64,000 nucleotides of DNA from Pseudomonas sp. ICMP22404. Its GTDB lineage: Bacteria > Pseudomonadota > Gammaproteobacteria > Pseudomonadales > Pseudomonadaceae. Location of the stretch: positions 62,001 through 126,000 of the forward strand of contig NZ_VCNG01000001.1 of assembly GCF_006227205.1 (NCBI RefSeq), given 5' to 3'. The notes beneath the pieces are model-generated. The model was not told the DNA's origin. It did no database searches and was given only the letters and a program-made list of their open reading frames with translations. The position numbers and the translations under genes are program-made. Positions 9,238-17,852 of the stretch are shown piece by piece. The stretch's first letter is position 1. Each line of letters opens with the position of its first letter.

Positions 9238-9370
9238 TGTGGGAGTGAGCGTGCGCTGTGTCAGCCTGGTTGTGCTGGCCGGGCTGGCCCCATCGCGAGC
9301 AGGCTCGCTCCCACAGTAGTCCGAGTGCGCCACAGAACCCATGTGGGAGCGAGCCTGCTCGCGATGAGGC
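9238..9370. repeat. Three REP copies inside the pqq operon
   Basis: A degenerate copy (TGTGGGAGTGAGCGTGCGC, 9238-9256), an inverted copy (CATCGCGAGCAGGCTCGCTC, 9291-9310, continuing to 9316), and a forward copy (TGTGGGAGCGAGCCTGCTCG from 9342). They fill most of the 194-base gap between pqqB and pqqC. No independent promoter for pqqC was recognised here. Confidence 0.9.
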
Positions 9371-9416
9371 CAGCCCAGACGCCACAGAACCCACGGTTAT
9401 TCCCCGGAGAACCGCA

Positions 9417-10169
9417 ATGACTGATACCCCCCTTTCCCCCGCCGAGTTCGAAGCGGCCCTGCGTGCCAAGGGTGCGTATTACCACATCCATCACCCGTAT
9501 CACGTGGCGATGTATGAAGGCCGTGCCACTCGCGAGCAAATCCAGGGCTGGGTCGCCAACCGCTTTTACTATCAGGTGAACATTCCGCTGAAGGATGCTG
9601 CGATCCTGGCCAATTGCCCGGATCGGGAGATCCGCCGCGAGTGGATCCAGCGCCTGCTCGACCACGACGGTGCACCCGGCGAAGATGGCGGCATCGAGGC
9701 CTGGCTGCGGCTGGGCCAGGCCGTGGGGCTGGATCCCGATCAACTGCGTTCCCAGGAACTGGTGCTGCCAGGGGTACGATTCGCCGTGGATGCCTACGTC
9801 AACTTCGCCCGCCGGGCCAGCTGGCAGGAAGCCGCCAGTAGCTCGCTGACCGAGCTGTTCGCCCCGCAGATCCATCAGTCTCGCCTGGACAGCTGGCCAC
9901 AGCACTACCCGTGGATCGATCCGGCCGGCTATGAATACTTCCGCACGCGCCTCGGTCAGGCCCGCCGTGACGTGGAGCATGGCCTGGCGATTACCTTGCA
10001 GCATTACACCACCCGCGCGGGTCAGGAGCGCATGCTGGAGATTCTCCAGTTCAAACTGGACATCCTCTGGAGCATGCTCGACGCCATGAGCATGGCCTAC
10101 GAACTGAACCGCCCGCCCTATCACAGCGTGACCGGACAACGGGTCTGGCACAAAGGAATCCCCTTATGA
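9417..10169 (+). CDS. pqqC: Pyrroloquinoline-quinone synthase PqqC
   Basis: A 250-aa cofactor-less oxidase of the TenA/PqqC fold. It carries out the last step of PQQ formation: ring closure and eight-electron oxidation of AHQQ. Family motifs seen are [14 protein letters not shown] near residue 21, the WVANRFYYQ segment, and the C-terminal [13 protein letters not shown] helix. The ATG at 9417 follows a GGAGAACC ribosome site. Its stop overlaps the pqqD start by four bases (ATGA), indicating translational coupling. Confidence 0.97.
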   Translation: MTDTPLSPAEFEAALRAKGAYYHIHHPYHVAMYEGRATREQIQGWVANRFYYQVNIPLKDAAILANCPDREIRREWIQRLLDHDGAPGEDGGIEAWLRLGQAVGLDPDQLRSQELVLPGVRFAVDAYVNFARRASWQEAASSSLTELFAPQIHQSRLDSWPQHYPWIDPAGYEYFRTRLGQARRDVEHGLAITLQHYTTRAGQERMLEILQFKLDILWSMLDAMSMAYELNRPPYHSVTGQRVWHKGIPL

Positions 10170-10441
10170 GTTTCGACCGCAGCAAAACTCCTCGCTGGCG
10201 CCCCGGCTATCGCTTCCAGTACGAACCGGCGCAGAAAGGTCATGTGTTGCTCTATCCTGAAGGCATGATCAAGCTCAACGACAGCGCTGCGCTGATCGGT
10301 GGCCTGATCGACGGTGAACGGGATGTCGCGGCCATCATCGGCGAGCTGGCCAAGCAGTTTCCCGACGTGCCCGAACTCGGTGACGACATCGAGCAGTTCA
10401 TGGAGGTCGCCCGTGCAGAGCACTGGATCGAACTTGCCTGA
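10166..10441 (+). CDS. pqqD: PQQ biosynthesis peptide chaperone PqqD
   Basis: A 91-aa RiPP recognition element that binds PqqA and presents it to the radical SAM enzyme PqqE. It starts [20 protein letters not shown] and has the winged-helix pattern of the family, including the [11 protein letters not shown] segment. It overlaps pqqC by four bases, and pqqE begins 29 bases before its end, so the three genes are tightly coupled. Confidence 0.96.
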   Translation: MSFDRSKTPRWRPGYRFQYEPAQKGHVLLYPEGMIKLNDSAALIGGLIDGERDVAAIIGELAKQFPDVPELGDDIEQFMEVARAEHWIELA

Positions 10442-11564
10442 CCAGCCGGCGATCGGCTTGCCGCTGTGGTTGCTGGCGGAGCTGACCTATCGTTGCCCGC
10501 TGCAATGCCCCTACTGCTCCAACCCGCTGGACTTCGCCGAGCAGGGCAAGGAGCTGAGCACCGAGCAGTGGTTCAAGGTGTTTCGCGAAGCCAGGGAAAT
10601 GGGCGCCGCGCAGCTAGGCTTTTCCGGTGGCGAACCGCTGGTGCGCCAGGACCTCGCCGAACTGATCGGCGAAGCGCGCAAATTGGGTTTCTACACCAAC
10701 CTGATCACCTCCGGCATCGGTTTGACCGAACAGAAAATCAGCGATTTCAAGAAGGCCGGCCTGGATCATATCCAGATCAGCTTCCAGGCCAGCGACGAGC
10801 AGGTGAACAACCTGCTGGCCGGCTCGAAGAAAGCCTTCGCACAGAAACTGGAAATGGCCCGGGCAGTGAAGGCCCACGGCTACCCGATGGTGCTCAACTT
10901 CGTCACCCATCGGCACAACATCGACAAGATCGACCGCATCATCGAGCTGTGCATAACCCTTGAGGCCGACTTCGTCGAACTCGCCACCTGCCAGTTCTAT
11001 GGCTGGGCGCAGCTCAACCGGGTGGGGCTGCTGCCTACCCGGGAACAACTGGAGCGCGCCGAACGCATCACCAACGAATATCGCGCCAGGCTCGAAGCCC
11101 AGGGCCATCCGTGCAAGCTGATCTTCGTCACCCCGGACTACTACGAAGAACGTCCCAAGGCCTGCATGAACGGCTGGGGCAGCCTTTTCCTGACGGTGAC
11201 GCCGGACGGCACCGCGTTGCCTTGTCACGGCGCCCGACAGCTGCCGGTGCAATTTCCCAACGTGCGCGACCACAGCATGCAGCACATCTGGTACGACTCC
11301 TTCGGTTTCAACCGCTTCCGCGGCTATGACTGGATGCCTGAGCCGTGCCGCTCCTGCGATGAAAAGGAACAGGACTTCGGCGGTTGTCGCTGTCAGGCGT
11401 TCATGCTCACGGGCGATGCCAGCAATGCCGACCCGGTGTGCAGCAAATCCGAACACCACGGGGTGATCCTCAAGGCCCGGGAAGAAGCCGAGCATGCCAC
11501 CCAGACCATCGAACAACTGGCCTTTCGCAATGAACGAAACTCGCACCTCATCGCCAAAAGCTGA
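10413..11564 (+). CDS. pqqE: PqqA peptide cyclase (radical SAM) PqqE
   Basis: A 383-aa radical SAM/SPASM enzyme that forms the C-C bond between the Glu and Tyr side chains of PqqA. The radical SAM cluster is C28-x3-C32-x2-C35 ([13 protein letters not shown]). [12 protein letters not shown]-binding motif follows, and C-terminal SPASM cysteines appear in [26 protein letters not shown] and DPVCS. I chose GTG at 10413, inside pqqD, because GGAGG lies at 10402-10406 and the product begins as other pseudomonad PqqE proteins do. A longer in-frame start at 10314 only reads pqqD in a shadow frame. Confidence 0.95.
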   Translation: MQSTGSNLPDQPAIGLPLWLLAELTYRCPLQCPYCSNPLDFAEQGKELSTEQWFKVFREAREMGAAQLGFSGGEPLVRQDLAELIGEARKLGFYTNLITSGIGLTEQKISDFKKAGLDHIQISFQASDEQVNNLLAGSKKAFAQKLEMARAVKAHGYPMVLNFVTHRHNIDKIDRIIELCITLEADFVELATCQFYGWAQLNRVGLLPTREQLERAERITNEYRARLEAQGHPCKLIFVTPDYYEERPKACMNGWGSLFLTVTPDGTALPCHGARQLPVQFPNVRDHSMQHIWYDSFGFNRFRGYDWMPEPCRSCDEKEQDFGGCRCQAFMLTGDASNADPVCSKSEHHGVILKAREEAEHATQTIEQLAFRNERNSHLIAKS

Positions 11565-13353
11565 CCCCTTCAGCGCCGCCCAGGCCGTTGCGGCGGGGAT
11601 CGACTTCGCCGAGTTGAAGCTCGGCCCACTGGGTCTGTTCTGGAACGAATATCGCCCGGAAGACGGGGCCTGCCGGATCTGGCAGTGGCAAGACGCCCAG
11701 GCCCGCTGCCTGACCCCGGACGGCTTCAGCGCGCGCAGCCGGGTCTATGAATATGGCGGTGGATCGTTCTGCCTGGGCGACGACAGCGTGCTGTTCGTCA
11801 ACGACGCGGACCAGCAGCTGTACCGCCAATCGCTGAACGGCGAGAGGCCCGTGGCGCTGACGTCGGGAGACTGTCGCTACGGGGATCTCGGTTTTGCCGC
11901 CGGCCAGGTATTGGCGGTGGAGGAGCAGGCCAACCGGCATCGCCTGGTAGCGATTGACCTGGCAGATCGACAACGGCATCTCTTGGTCGAAGGCGCCGAC
12001 TTCTATGCCGCGCCAACCATGAGCCCGGACGGCCAACGGCTGGCCTGGATCGAGTGGAGCCGTCCGCATCAACCGTGGACAGCCACGCGACTGATGCTGG
12101 CCGAGCGCACCGCTTCCGGTTGGAGTGAAGCACACTGTGTGGCGGGCGACACTGAAGAGGAATCCATCCAACAGCCGCGTTTCGATCATGCCAGCCGCTT
12201 GTACTGCCTGAGCGATCGCGGCGGCTACTGGCAGCCGTGGGCTGAGTCGACGGACGGCTTGCAACGGCTGCCCTGCGCTGAAGCCGATCATGCTCCCGCA
12301 CCCTGGCAACTCGGCGGTTGCACCTGGTTGCCATTGGACAGCACCACGTACCTGGCGAGCTGGACCGAGGCGGGTTTCGGGCGGCTCGGCCTGTGCCGCA
12401 GCGACGCTGGGCAGGAAGATTTCACCGGCGCCTACAGCCGCTTTCGCAGCCTGGCACTGGACGAGCGATTCATCTACGCCATCGTCGCCTCACCGGTCAG
12501 TCCGTCCGCAGTCATCGCGATCGAACGCCACAGCCACGACACACAGGTCCTGGCCGGCGGCGTCGCGCCTCTGCCCGTCGAGCAGATCAGTCGCCCGCAG
12601 ACCCTGCACTATCCGTCGACGTCGGGCATGGCCCATGGGTTCTTTTACCCAGCCATGGGAGCGGAAACCAAGCCGCCATTGCTGGTTTTCATTCATGGCG
12701 GTCCCACCTCGGCCTGTTATCCCCTGTTCGATCCGCGCATCCAGTACTGGACCCAGCGCGGCTTCGCCGTCGCGGACCTCAATTACCGTGGCAGCAGCGG
12801 CTATGGCCGAGCCTATCGGCAAGCGCTGCATTTGAACTGGGGCGTGGTGGACGTCGAGGATGCCTGCGCGGTGGTTGGCTACCTGAACGAGCAAGGCCTG
12901 ATCGATGGCCGCTGTGCGTTCATTCGCGGTGGCAGCGCCGGTGGCTACACGACGCTCTGCGCGCTGGCGTTTCACGACGTATTTCTTGCTGGCGCCAGCC
13001 TTTATGGTGTCAGCGATCCGGTCGCCCTGGGTCGCGCCACGCACAAGTTCGAAAGCGATTACCTGGACTGGCTGATCGGCGACCCGCAACAGGACGTCGA
13101 CCGTTACCGCGCCCGTACCCCGCTGCTGCATGCCGACCAGATCCGCGCGCCGGTGATTTTCTTTCAGGGCGAACTGGACGCCGTGGTGGTGCCACAGCAA
13201 ACCCGCGATATGGTCAGGGCACTGGAGGACAACGGCGTGACAGTCGAAACGCACTACTACGCGGATGAACGCCACGGCTTTCGCAAGGCGACGAACCAGG
13301 CCCATGCGCTGGAGCATGAGTGGTTGTTCTATCGGAAGGTGATGGCGTTGTAA
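11530..13353 (+). CDS. S9 family prolyl oligopeptidase-like peptidase at the end of the pqq operon
   Basis: A 607-aa serine peptidase of the DPP/acylaminoacyl-peptidase type. It has an N-terminal seven-bladed propeller region followed by an alpha/beta hydrolase domain. The catalytic triad is readable: Ser469 in RGGSAGGY, Asp550 in QGELDAVV, and His582 in DERHGFR. ATG at 11530 lies inside the end of pqqE (35-base overlap), so it belongs to the operon. From memory, the equivalent gene is called pqqH in P. aeruginosa and pqqM in P. fluorescens B16; a role in trimming PqqA-derived peptide is plausible but unproven. Confidence 0.92.
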   Translation: MNETRTSSPKADPFSAAQAVAAGIDFAELKLGPLGLFWNEYRPEDGACRIWQWQDAQARCLTPDGFSARSRVYEYGGGSFCLGDDSVLFVNDADQQLYRQSLNGERPVALTSGDCRYGDLGFAAGQVLAVEEQANRHRLVAIDLADRQRHLLVEGADFYAAPTMSPDGQRLAWIEWSRPHQPWTATRLMLAERTASGWSEAHCVAGDTEEESIQQPRFDHASRLYCLSDRGGYWQPWAESTDGLQRLPCAEADHAPAPWQLGGCTWLPLDSTTYLASWTEAGFGRLGLCRSDAGQEDFTGAYSRFRSLALDERFIYAIVASPVSPSAVIAIERHSHDTQVLAGGVAPLPVEQISRPQTLHYPSTSGMAHGFFYPAMGAETKPPLLVFIHGGPTSACYPLFDPRIQYWTQRGFAVADLNYRGSSGYGRAYRQALHLNWGVVDVEDACAVVGYLNEQGLIDGRCAFIRGGSAGGYTTLCALAFHDVFLAGASLYGVSDPVALGRATHKFESDYLDWLIGDPQQDVDRYRARTPLLHADQIRAPVIFFQGELDAVVVPQQTRDMVRALEDNGVTVETHYYADERHGFRKATNQAHALEHEWLFYRKVMAL

Positions 13354-13367
13354 GGAGATGAAGAACC

Positions 13368-13457
13368 TGTGGGAGCGAGCCTGCTCGCGATAGCGGTGGA
13401 TCAGTCGACATCCATGTTGGATGACAGACAGCTATCGCGAGCAAGCTCGCTCCCACA
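13368..13457. repeat. REP pair (inverted)
   Basis: A forward REP copy from 13368 and a reverse copy ending GCTCGCTCCCACA at 13457, with about 35 unrelated bases between. It separates the end of the pqq cluster from the convergent small membrane protein gene. Confidence 0.9.
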
Positions 13458-13475
13458 TGGGTTTTGCTGCAATGT

Positions 13476-13634
13476 TCAGCGTTTGGCGATGATATAGACC
13501 GCATGGACGATGCCGGGGATGTAACCCAACAGAGTCAGCAGAATATTCAGCCAGAAAGCCCCGCCGAAGCCGACTTGCAGGAACACGCCCAATGGCGGCA
13601 ACAGAATGGCGATGATGATGCGAATGAAATCCAT
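13476..13634 (-). CDS. Pmp3/YqaE-family small membrane protein
   Basis: A 52-aa hydrophobic protein with two transmembrane segments and the family signature LPPLGVFLQVG followed by WLNILLTLLGYIPG. This matches the Pmp3/UPF0057 (YqaE) family, whose members are linked to membrane potential and stress in other organisms. The start ATG at 13634 has a GGAGCCC ribosome site on the minus strand. The gene stands alone; the region upstream (13635-13963) holds the terminator of the next minus-strand gene and must also hold its promoter. Confidence 0.92.
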   Translation of the reverse strand: MDFIRIIIAILLPPLGVFLQVGFGGAFWLNILLTLLGYIPGIVHAVYIIAKR

Positions 13635-13753
13635 GGTGGGCTCCTGATGGGCGATGGCTACATTGCCATATAGCACATTGACCCATGACCGCTCGTCAGG
13701 GTTCAAACCATCAGTGAGTAGGGCGAAGCCAGGCACGAACAAAAAACGCAGGC

Positions 13754-13784
13754 AAAAGAAAACCCCGCCGAAGCGGGGCTTTGC
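13754..13784 (-). terminator. Rho-independent terminator of the first acyl-CoA dehydrogenase gene
   Basis: On the minus strand, AAGCCCCGC-TTCG-GCGGGGTT is followed by a T-rich run (TTTTCTTTT). It is a strong stem with a UUCG-type loop, 180 bases beyond the stop codon at 13964. It separates that gene from the Pmp3-type gene. Confidence 0.8.
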
Positions 13785-13930
13785 AGACTGTTTCCCTGAT
13801 ATCCCTTTCACTCCACCTTCCTGGCGGAATCCTACGTGTCCGTGTTGTTTCTCTGCGCATCCTGCGCGACGTCCATGTGAAGTAGATTAGCCTTGGATCC
13901 AATCGACCGATAGAGGGAAATCGACATCAC

Positions 13931-13956
13931 GTAATGTAAGCATTTGCTTACATTAC
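13931..13956. promoter_or_regulatory. Perfect 26-bp palindrome of unknown role
   Basis: Twelve-base arms (GTAATGTAAGCA and its exact complement) flank a TT centre, 8 bases beyond the stop codon of the first acyl-CoA dehydrogenase. The arms are AT-rich and there is no T-run, so it does not look like a normal terminator. The symmetry fits a dimeric repressor operator of the TetR type. Confidence 0.6.
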
Positions 13957-13963
13957 CCTGTTT

Positions 13964-15742
13964 TCAGAACTGCGCCGCTTCCAGCAGGAACAGCGACTCA
14001 CTGCCCGCCTTCACCGAAGCGCTCAAGGAATGGACCCGTGGCAGCAGGCGGGCGAAATAGAACCGCGCGGTTCCCAGCTTGCTGGCATAGAAGTCGTCCT
14101 GGCTTTCCTTGCCCAATGCCGCCTTGGCCATCAACGCCCACATGTAGGCGTAGGCGGTGTAACCGAACGCTTGCAGATACTCCACCGACGCCGCGCCGAT
14201 TTCGTTCGGGTTGCTTTTCGCCCGGTCCAGCAGCCAGTCGGTCAGCTCGTCCAGGGTAGCGACGGCATCATTCAACGGCCGGGTGAACTCGGCTAGATCG
14301 CTGCTTGCAGTGGCGGTGAAGTGACGGATTTCGTCGGCGAACAGCTTGTAGAACGCGCCGCCGCTGCCGACGATCTTGCGCCCCACCAAGTCCAGTGCCT
14401 GGATACCGTTGGTGCCTTCGTAGATCTGGGTGATGCGAACATCACGCACCAACTGCTCCTGGCCCCACTCGCGAATATAACCGTGGCCGCCGAAAATCTG
14501 CTGGCCATGCACAGTGGTTTCCAGACCCAGATCCGTCAGGAACGCCTTCGCCACCGGCGTCAGCAACGCAACCAGATCTTCGGCGCGCTTGCGGGTGGCT
14601 GGGTCTTCGCTGAACTTGGCGGTGTCCAGTTGCATCGCCACGTAGGTGGAGAATGCCCGGCCACCTTCGTTCGAGGCTTTCATGGTCAGCAACATCCGGC
14701 GCACATCGGGGTGGACGATGATCGGGTCGGCGACTTTGTCCTTGTTCTGCGCACCGGTGGGCGAACGGCTCTGCAAGCGATCACGGGCGTATTCGATCGC
14801 GTTCTGGTAGGAGCGCTCACCAGACGCCAGGCCCTGGATACCAACACCCAAGCGTTCGTAGTTCATCATGGTGAACATCGCCGCCAGGCCTTTATTCGGC
14901 TCACCGACCAGATAACCCACGGCTTCGTCGAAGTTCATCACGCAGGTGGCAGACGCCTGGATGCCCATCTTGTGTTCGATCGACCCGCAGTTGGCCGCGT
15001 TGCGCGCGCCCAGGCTGCCGTCGGCATTGACCATGAACTTGGGCACCAGGAACAACGAAATGCCTTTCGGGCCAGCCGGCGCATCCGGCAGTTTTGCCAG
15101 CACCAGGTGAATGATGTTCTCGGTGAGGTCGTGCTCGCCGCCGGTGATGAAGATCTTGGTACCGCTGACCTTGTAGGAGCCGTCGGCCTGGGGTTCGGCC
15201 TTGGTGCGAATGATCCCCAGGTCCGTCCCGGCATGGGGCTCGGTCAGGCACATGGAGCCCGCCCAGATGCCGGCGTACATGTTCGGTAGATACGCCGCTT
15301 TCAACTCTTCGCTGGCATGGGCGTTGATCGACAGGCAAGCCCCGGCGGTCAGCATTGGGTACAGACCGAAGGACAGGCTTGCGGAGTTGACCATTTCTTC
15401 GACCTGGGCCGAAACGGCCTTGGGCATGCCCATGCCACCGTAGGCAGGATCGCCGCCGACACCGACCCAGCCGCCTTCAGCGTAAGTCTGGTAGGCCTGT
15501 GGGAAACCTGCCGGCGTGGTGACGGCACCGTTCGCCCAATGGCAGCCTTCTTCATCAGCGGCACGGCTGAGGGGCGCAATGCTTTTGCTGGTGACTTTGC
15601 CGGCTTCTTCGAGAATCGCTTCGACGGTTTCAGCGTCGACGGTCTCGGCCAGTGCCGGCAGCTCGGCCCAGAGTTTCGCGACCTCGAACACTTCATTGAG
15701 GACGAAGCGCATATCGCGCAGGGGCGCTTTGTAGTCAGCCAT
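13964..15742 (-). CDS. Acyl-CoA dehydrogenase (DmdC/FadE-like), copy 1
   Basis: A 592-aa flavoprotein of the extended acyl-CoA dehydrogenase group. It has an N-terminal extension (MADYKAPLRDMRFVLNEVFE), a central dehydrogenase core with MCLTEPHAGTDLG, GTKIFITGGEHD and the C-terminal QIYEGTNGIQALDL, and an extra C-terminal domain. These enzymes introduce a trans-2 double bond into acyl-CoA in beta-oxidation and pass electrons to ETF. It is one of three related copies in 8 kb. From memory, this set corresponds to P. aeruginosa PA0506-PA0508. ATG at 15742 is preferred over longer in-frame starts because the other two copies begin with the same MxxYKAPLRD sequence. Confidence 0.93.
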   Translation of the reverse strand: MADYKAPLRDMRFVLNEVFEVAKLWAELPALAETVDAETVEAILEEAGKVTSKSIAPLSRAADEEGCHWANGAVTTPAGFPQAYQTYAEGGWVGVGGDPAYGGMGMPKAVSAQVEEMVNSASLSFGLYPMLTAGACLSINAHASEELKAAYLPNMYAGIWAGSMCLTEPHAGTDLGIIRTKAEPQADGSYKVSGTKIFITGGEHDLTENIIHLVLAKLPDAPAGPKGISLFLVPKFMVNADGSLGARNAANCGSIEHKMGIQASATCVMNFDEAVGYLVGEPNKGLAAMFTMMNYERLGVGIQGLASGERSYQNAIEYARDRLQSRSPTGAQNKDKVADPIIVHPDVRRMLLTMKASNEGGRAFSTYVAMQLDTAKFSEDPATRKRAEDLVALLTPVAKAFLTDLGLETTVHGQQIFGGHGYIREWGQEQLVRDVRITQIYEGTNGIQALDLVGRKIVGSGGAFYKLFADEIRHFTATASSDLAEFTRPLNDAVATLDELTDWLLDRAKSNPNEIGAASVEYLQAFGYTAYAYMWALMAKAALGKESQDDFYASKLGTARFYFARLLPRVHSLSASVKAGSESLFLLEAAQF

Positions 15743-15964
15743 GGCAAACCTCGCAGGATCTAAACAGTTGGTCCGTGGGAAAACGGTTTTAGCAATGGTC
15801 GGAGTGTACCTCAACAACTTTTGCGACACATAGGGTCAACACATGACTGTTTTGTTATTTTTAGTCAAAACAAAAAGATCGCAGGCTTCGCTAGCTCCTA
15901 CATGAAATGCGTATTCCCGGTAGGAGCTGGGAAGCCTGCGATCCCTGTTGGCATTCCCTCTAAA
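15743..15964. repeat. Intergenic gap with GTAGGAGCT-type inverted repeat (15877-15944)
   Basis: The gap between dehydrogenase copies 1 and 2. GATCGCAGGCTTCGCTAGCT (from 15877) is mirrored by GTAGGAGCTGGGAAGCCTGC (from 15920). This is a second pseudomonad repeat family, also present at 33225-33328. It could form a long hairpin after copy 2. On the minus strand, TTGAGG-N17-TAAAAC (about 15783-15811) is a weak promoter candidate for copy 1, partly covered by an imperfect TAAAACCGTTTT dyad. Confidence 0.7.
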
Positions 15965-17761
15965 TCAAAGCGCAAACAGCTCGGCCGGCAGCTTCATCAG
16001 ACAGTCGCTTCCCGCCTCGATGGCGGCCCGATGGGCAGCCGTGCGCGGCAACAGGCGCTTGAAGTAGAACTCGCAGGTCGCCAGTTTGCCCCGGCAGAAA
16101 TCTGCGTCACCGCTACCACCGTCGAGTTGCGCCTGGGCCACCAGCGCCATGCGCAACCACAGGTAGGCCAGGATGATATAGCCGCTGTACATCAGGTAAT
16201 CCACGGAGGCGGCGCCCACTTCGTCCGGGTTCTTCATGGCGGCCATGCCGACCCCGGTCGTCAGTTCGCCCCACTGCCGGTTGAGTCCGTCGAGTTGCGC
16301 GATGAAATCCTTTAGCTGCGGGTGTCCGGTATTCGCGGCGCAGAATGTGTGAACGATCTTGGTGAACCCGCGCAGCAACTTGCCCTGGCTGCCCAACACC
16401 TTGCGTCCCAACAGGTCCAGGGCCTGGATTCCGTTGGTGCCTTCATAGATCGGCGCGATGCGGCAGTCCCGCACCAACTGCTCCATCCCCCATTCGCGGA
16501 TGAAACCGTGGCCGCCAAACACCTGCATGCCATGGTTCGTCACCTCCAGTCCGGTTTCGGTCATGAAGGCCTTGCAGATCGGAGTGAGGAACGCCAGCAG
16601 ATCCTCAGCCTGCTGACGTGCGTTTTCATCGGCGCCCAGGTGCGCCGTGTCCAGCAGTTGCGCGGTGAAATACGTCAGTGCCCGATTGCCTTCATTGAAG
16701 GCTTTCATGGTCAGCAGCATCCTGCGCACATCGGGATGGACAATGATCGGATCCGCGACTTTTTCCGGTGCCTTGGGGCCGGTGAGCGAGCGCATCTGCA
16801 AGCGGTCGTTGGCGTATCTGATCGCGCCCTGGAAGCTCGTTTCTCCCAGGCACAAGCCCTGCATGCCGGTGCCGAGCCGCGCATGATTCATCATGGTGAA
16901 CATGCAATTCAGGCCCTTGTTGGGCTCGCCAATCAGGAATCCCTTGGCGTCGTCGAAATTCAACACGCAGGTGGCAGAAGCCTTGATGCCCATCTTGTGT
17001 TCGATCGAACCGCAGGTCACGCCATTACGTTCCCCCGCCTCGCCCGTGGCGTCAGGCAGGAACTTGGGCACGATGAACAGCGAGATGCCCTTGGTGCCGG
17101 CGGGGGCATCCGGCAGTTTGGCCAGCACCAGGTGAACGATGTTTTCACTCATGTCGTGTTCACCGGCAGAAATGAAAATCTTGCTGCCGGAGACCTTGTA
17201 GCTGCCGTCGGCCTGGGGCACGGCGCGGGTCTTGATAATGCCCAGGTCCGTGCCGCAGTGAGCTTCGGTCAGGCACATGGTGCCGGTCCATTGACCGGCG
17301 GTGAGCTTGCTCAGGTAGGTCTGTTTCTGCTCTTCGGTGCCATGGGCGTGAATGGCCGACATGGCGCCGTGGGTCAGGCCCGGATACATGCCCCAGGACG
17401 TGTTGCTGGACGCGATCATTTCGCTGATGACCAGGCCCAGGGAACCGGGCAGACCCTGGCCACCATAGCTCGGATCGGCGGCCAAGCCGTGCCAGCCGCC
17501 CTCCACGTACTGTGCGAAAGCTTCTTTGAAACCGGTAGGCGTGGTCACCACACCGTTGTCGAAATGACAGCCCTCTTCGTCGCCGGAACGATTGAGCGGC
17601 GCCAGTACGTTTTCACAGAAGCGCGCACCTTCCTCGAGGATCGCGTTGACCATGTCCGGGCTGGCATCGCTGGCCCCCAGTTCGGCATAACGGCCATGAA
17701 AATCGAAAACGTGGTCGATCAGGAAGCGCATGTCACGCAGGGGAGCTTTGTACTCGGGCAT
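15965..17761 (-). CDS. Acyl-CoA dehydrogenase (DmdC/FadE-like), copy 2
   Basis: A 598-aa paralogue of the neighbouring dehydrogenases. It has the N-terminal MPEYKAPLRDMRF, the MCLTEAHCGTDLG and GSKIFISAGEHDMSENIVH segments, IYEGTNGIQALDLLGRK, and a C-terminal extension. Expected role: FAD-dependent alpha,beta-desaturation of acyl-CoA, with chain-length preference unknown. It begins 91 bases after the diguanylate cyclase stop on the same strand, so the two may be co-transcribed. ATG at 17761 has GGAGAAAACC upstream, giving a convincing ribosome site. Confidence 0.93.
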   Translation of the reverse strand: MPEYKAPLRDMRFLIDHVFDFHGRYAELGASDASPDMVNAILEEGARFCENVLAPLNRSGDEEGCHFDNGVVTTPTGFKEAFAQYVEGGWHGLAADPSYGGQGLPGSLGLVISEMIASSNTSWGMYPGLTHGAMSAIHAHGTEEQKQTYLSKLTAGQWTGTMCLTEAHCGTDLGIIKTRAVPQADGSYKVSGSKIFISAGEHDMSENIVHLVLAKLPDAPAGTKGISLFIVPKFLPDATGEAGERNGVTCGSIEHKMGIKASATCVLNFDDAKGFLIGEPNKGLNCMFTMMNHARLGTGMQGLCLGETSFQGAIRYANDRLQMRSLTGPKAPEKVADPIIVHPDVRRMLLTMKAFNEGNRALTYFTAQLLDTAHLGADENARQQAEDLLAFLTPICKAFMTETGLEVTNHGMQVFGGHGFIREWGMEQLVRDCRIAPIYEGTNGIQALDLLGRKVLGSQGKLLRGFTKIVHTFCAANTGHPQLKDFIAQLDGLNRQWGELTTGVGMAAMKNPDEVGAASVDYLMYSGYIILAYLWLRMALVAQAQLDGGSGDADFCRGKLATCEFYFKRLLPRTAAHRAAIEAGSDCLMKLPAELFAL

Positions 17762-17852
17762 GGTGGTTTTCTCCGGTAGCAGATCGCTCAAACCTACTGC
17801 CGGCCACCAAGGCCCACAATCACAGTCCAGGCGCTGAATGCGCCGTCATCAC

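Noticed and set aside
9238..9370. Regularly repeated GAGCCTGCTCGCGA units resembling a CRISPR array
   Set aside because: The copies are inverted REP elements with irregular spacing and scattered singly or in pairs, not direct repeats with unique spacers; no cas genes.
15783..15830. PsrA box upstream of acyl-CoA dehydrogenase copy 1
   Set aside because: TAAAACCGTTTT has only a one-base centre and TAAACAGTTGGTCC is a half match; neither fits the (G/C)AAAC-N2-4-GTTT(G/C) rule.
16322..17779. 485-aa open frame on the plus strand (similar ones at 14321-15289 and 20252-21298)
   Set aside because: Antisense shadows of the three acyl-CoA dehydrogenases; their mutual similarity only reflects the paralogous genes.
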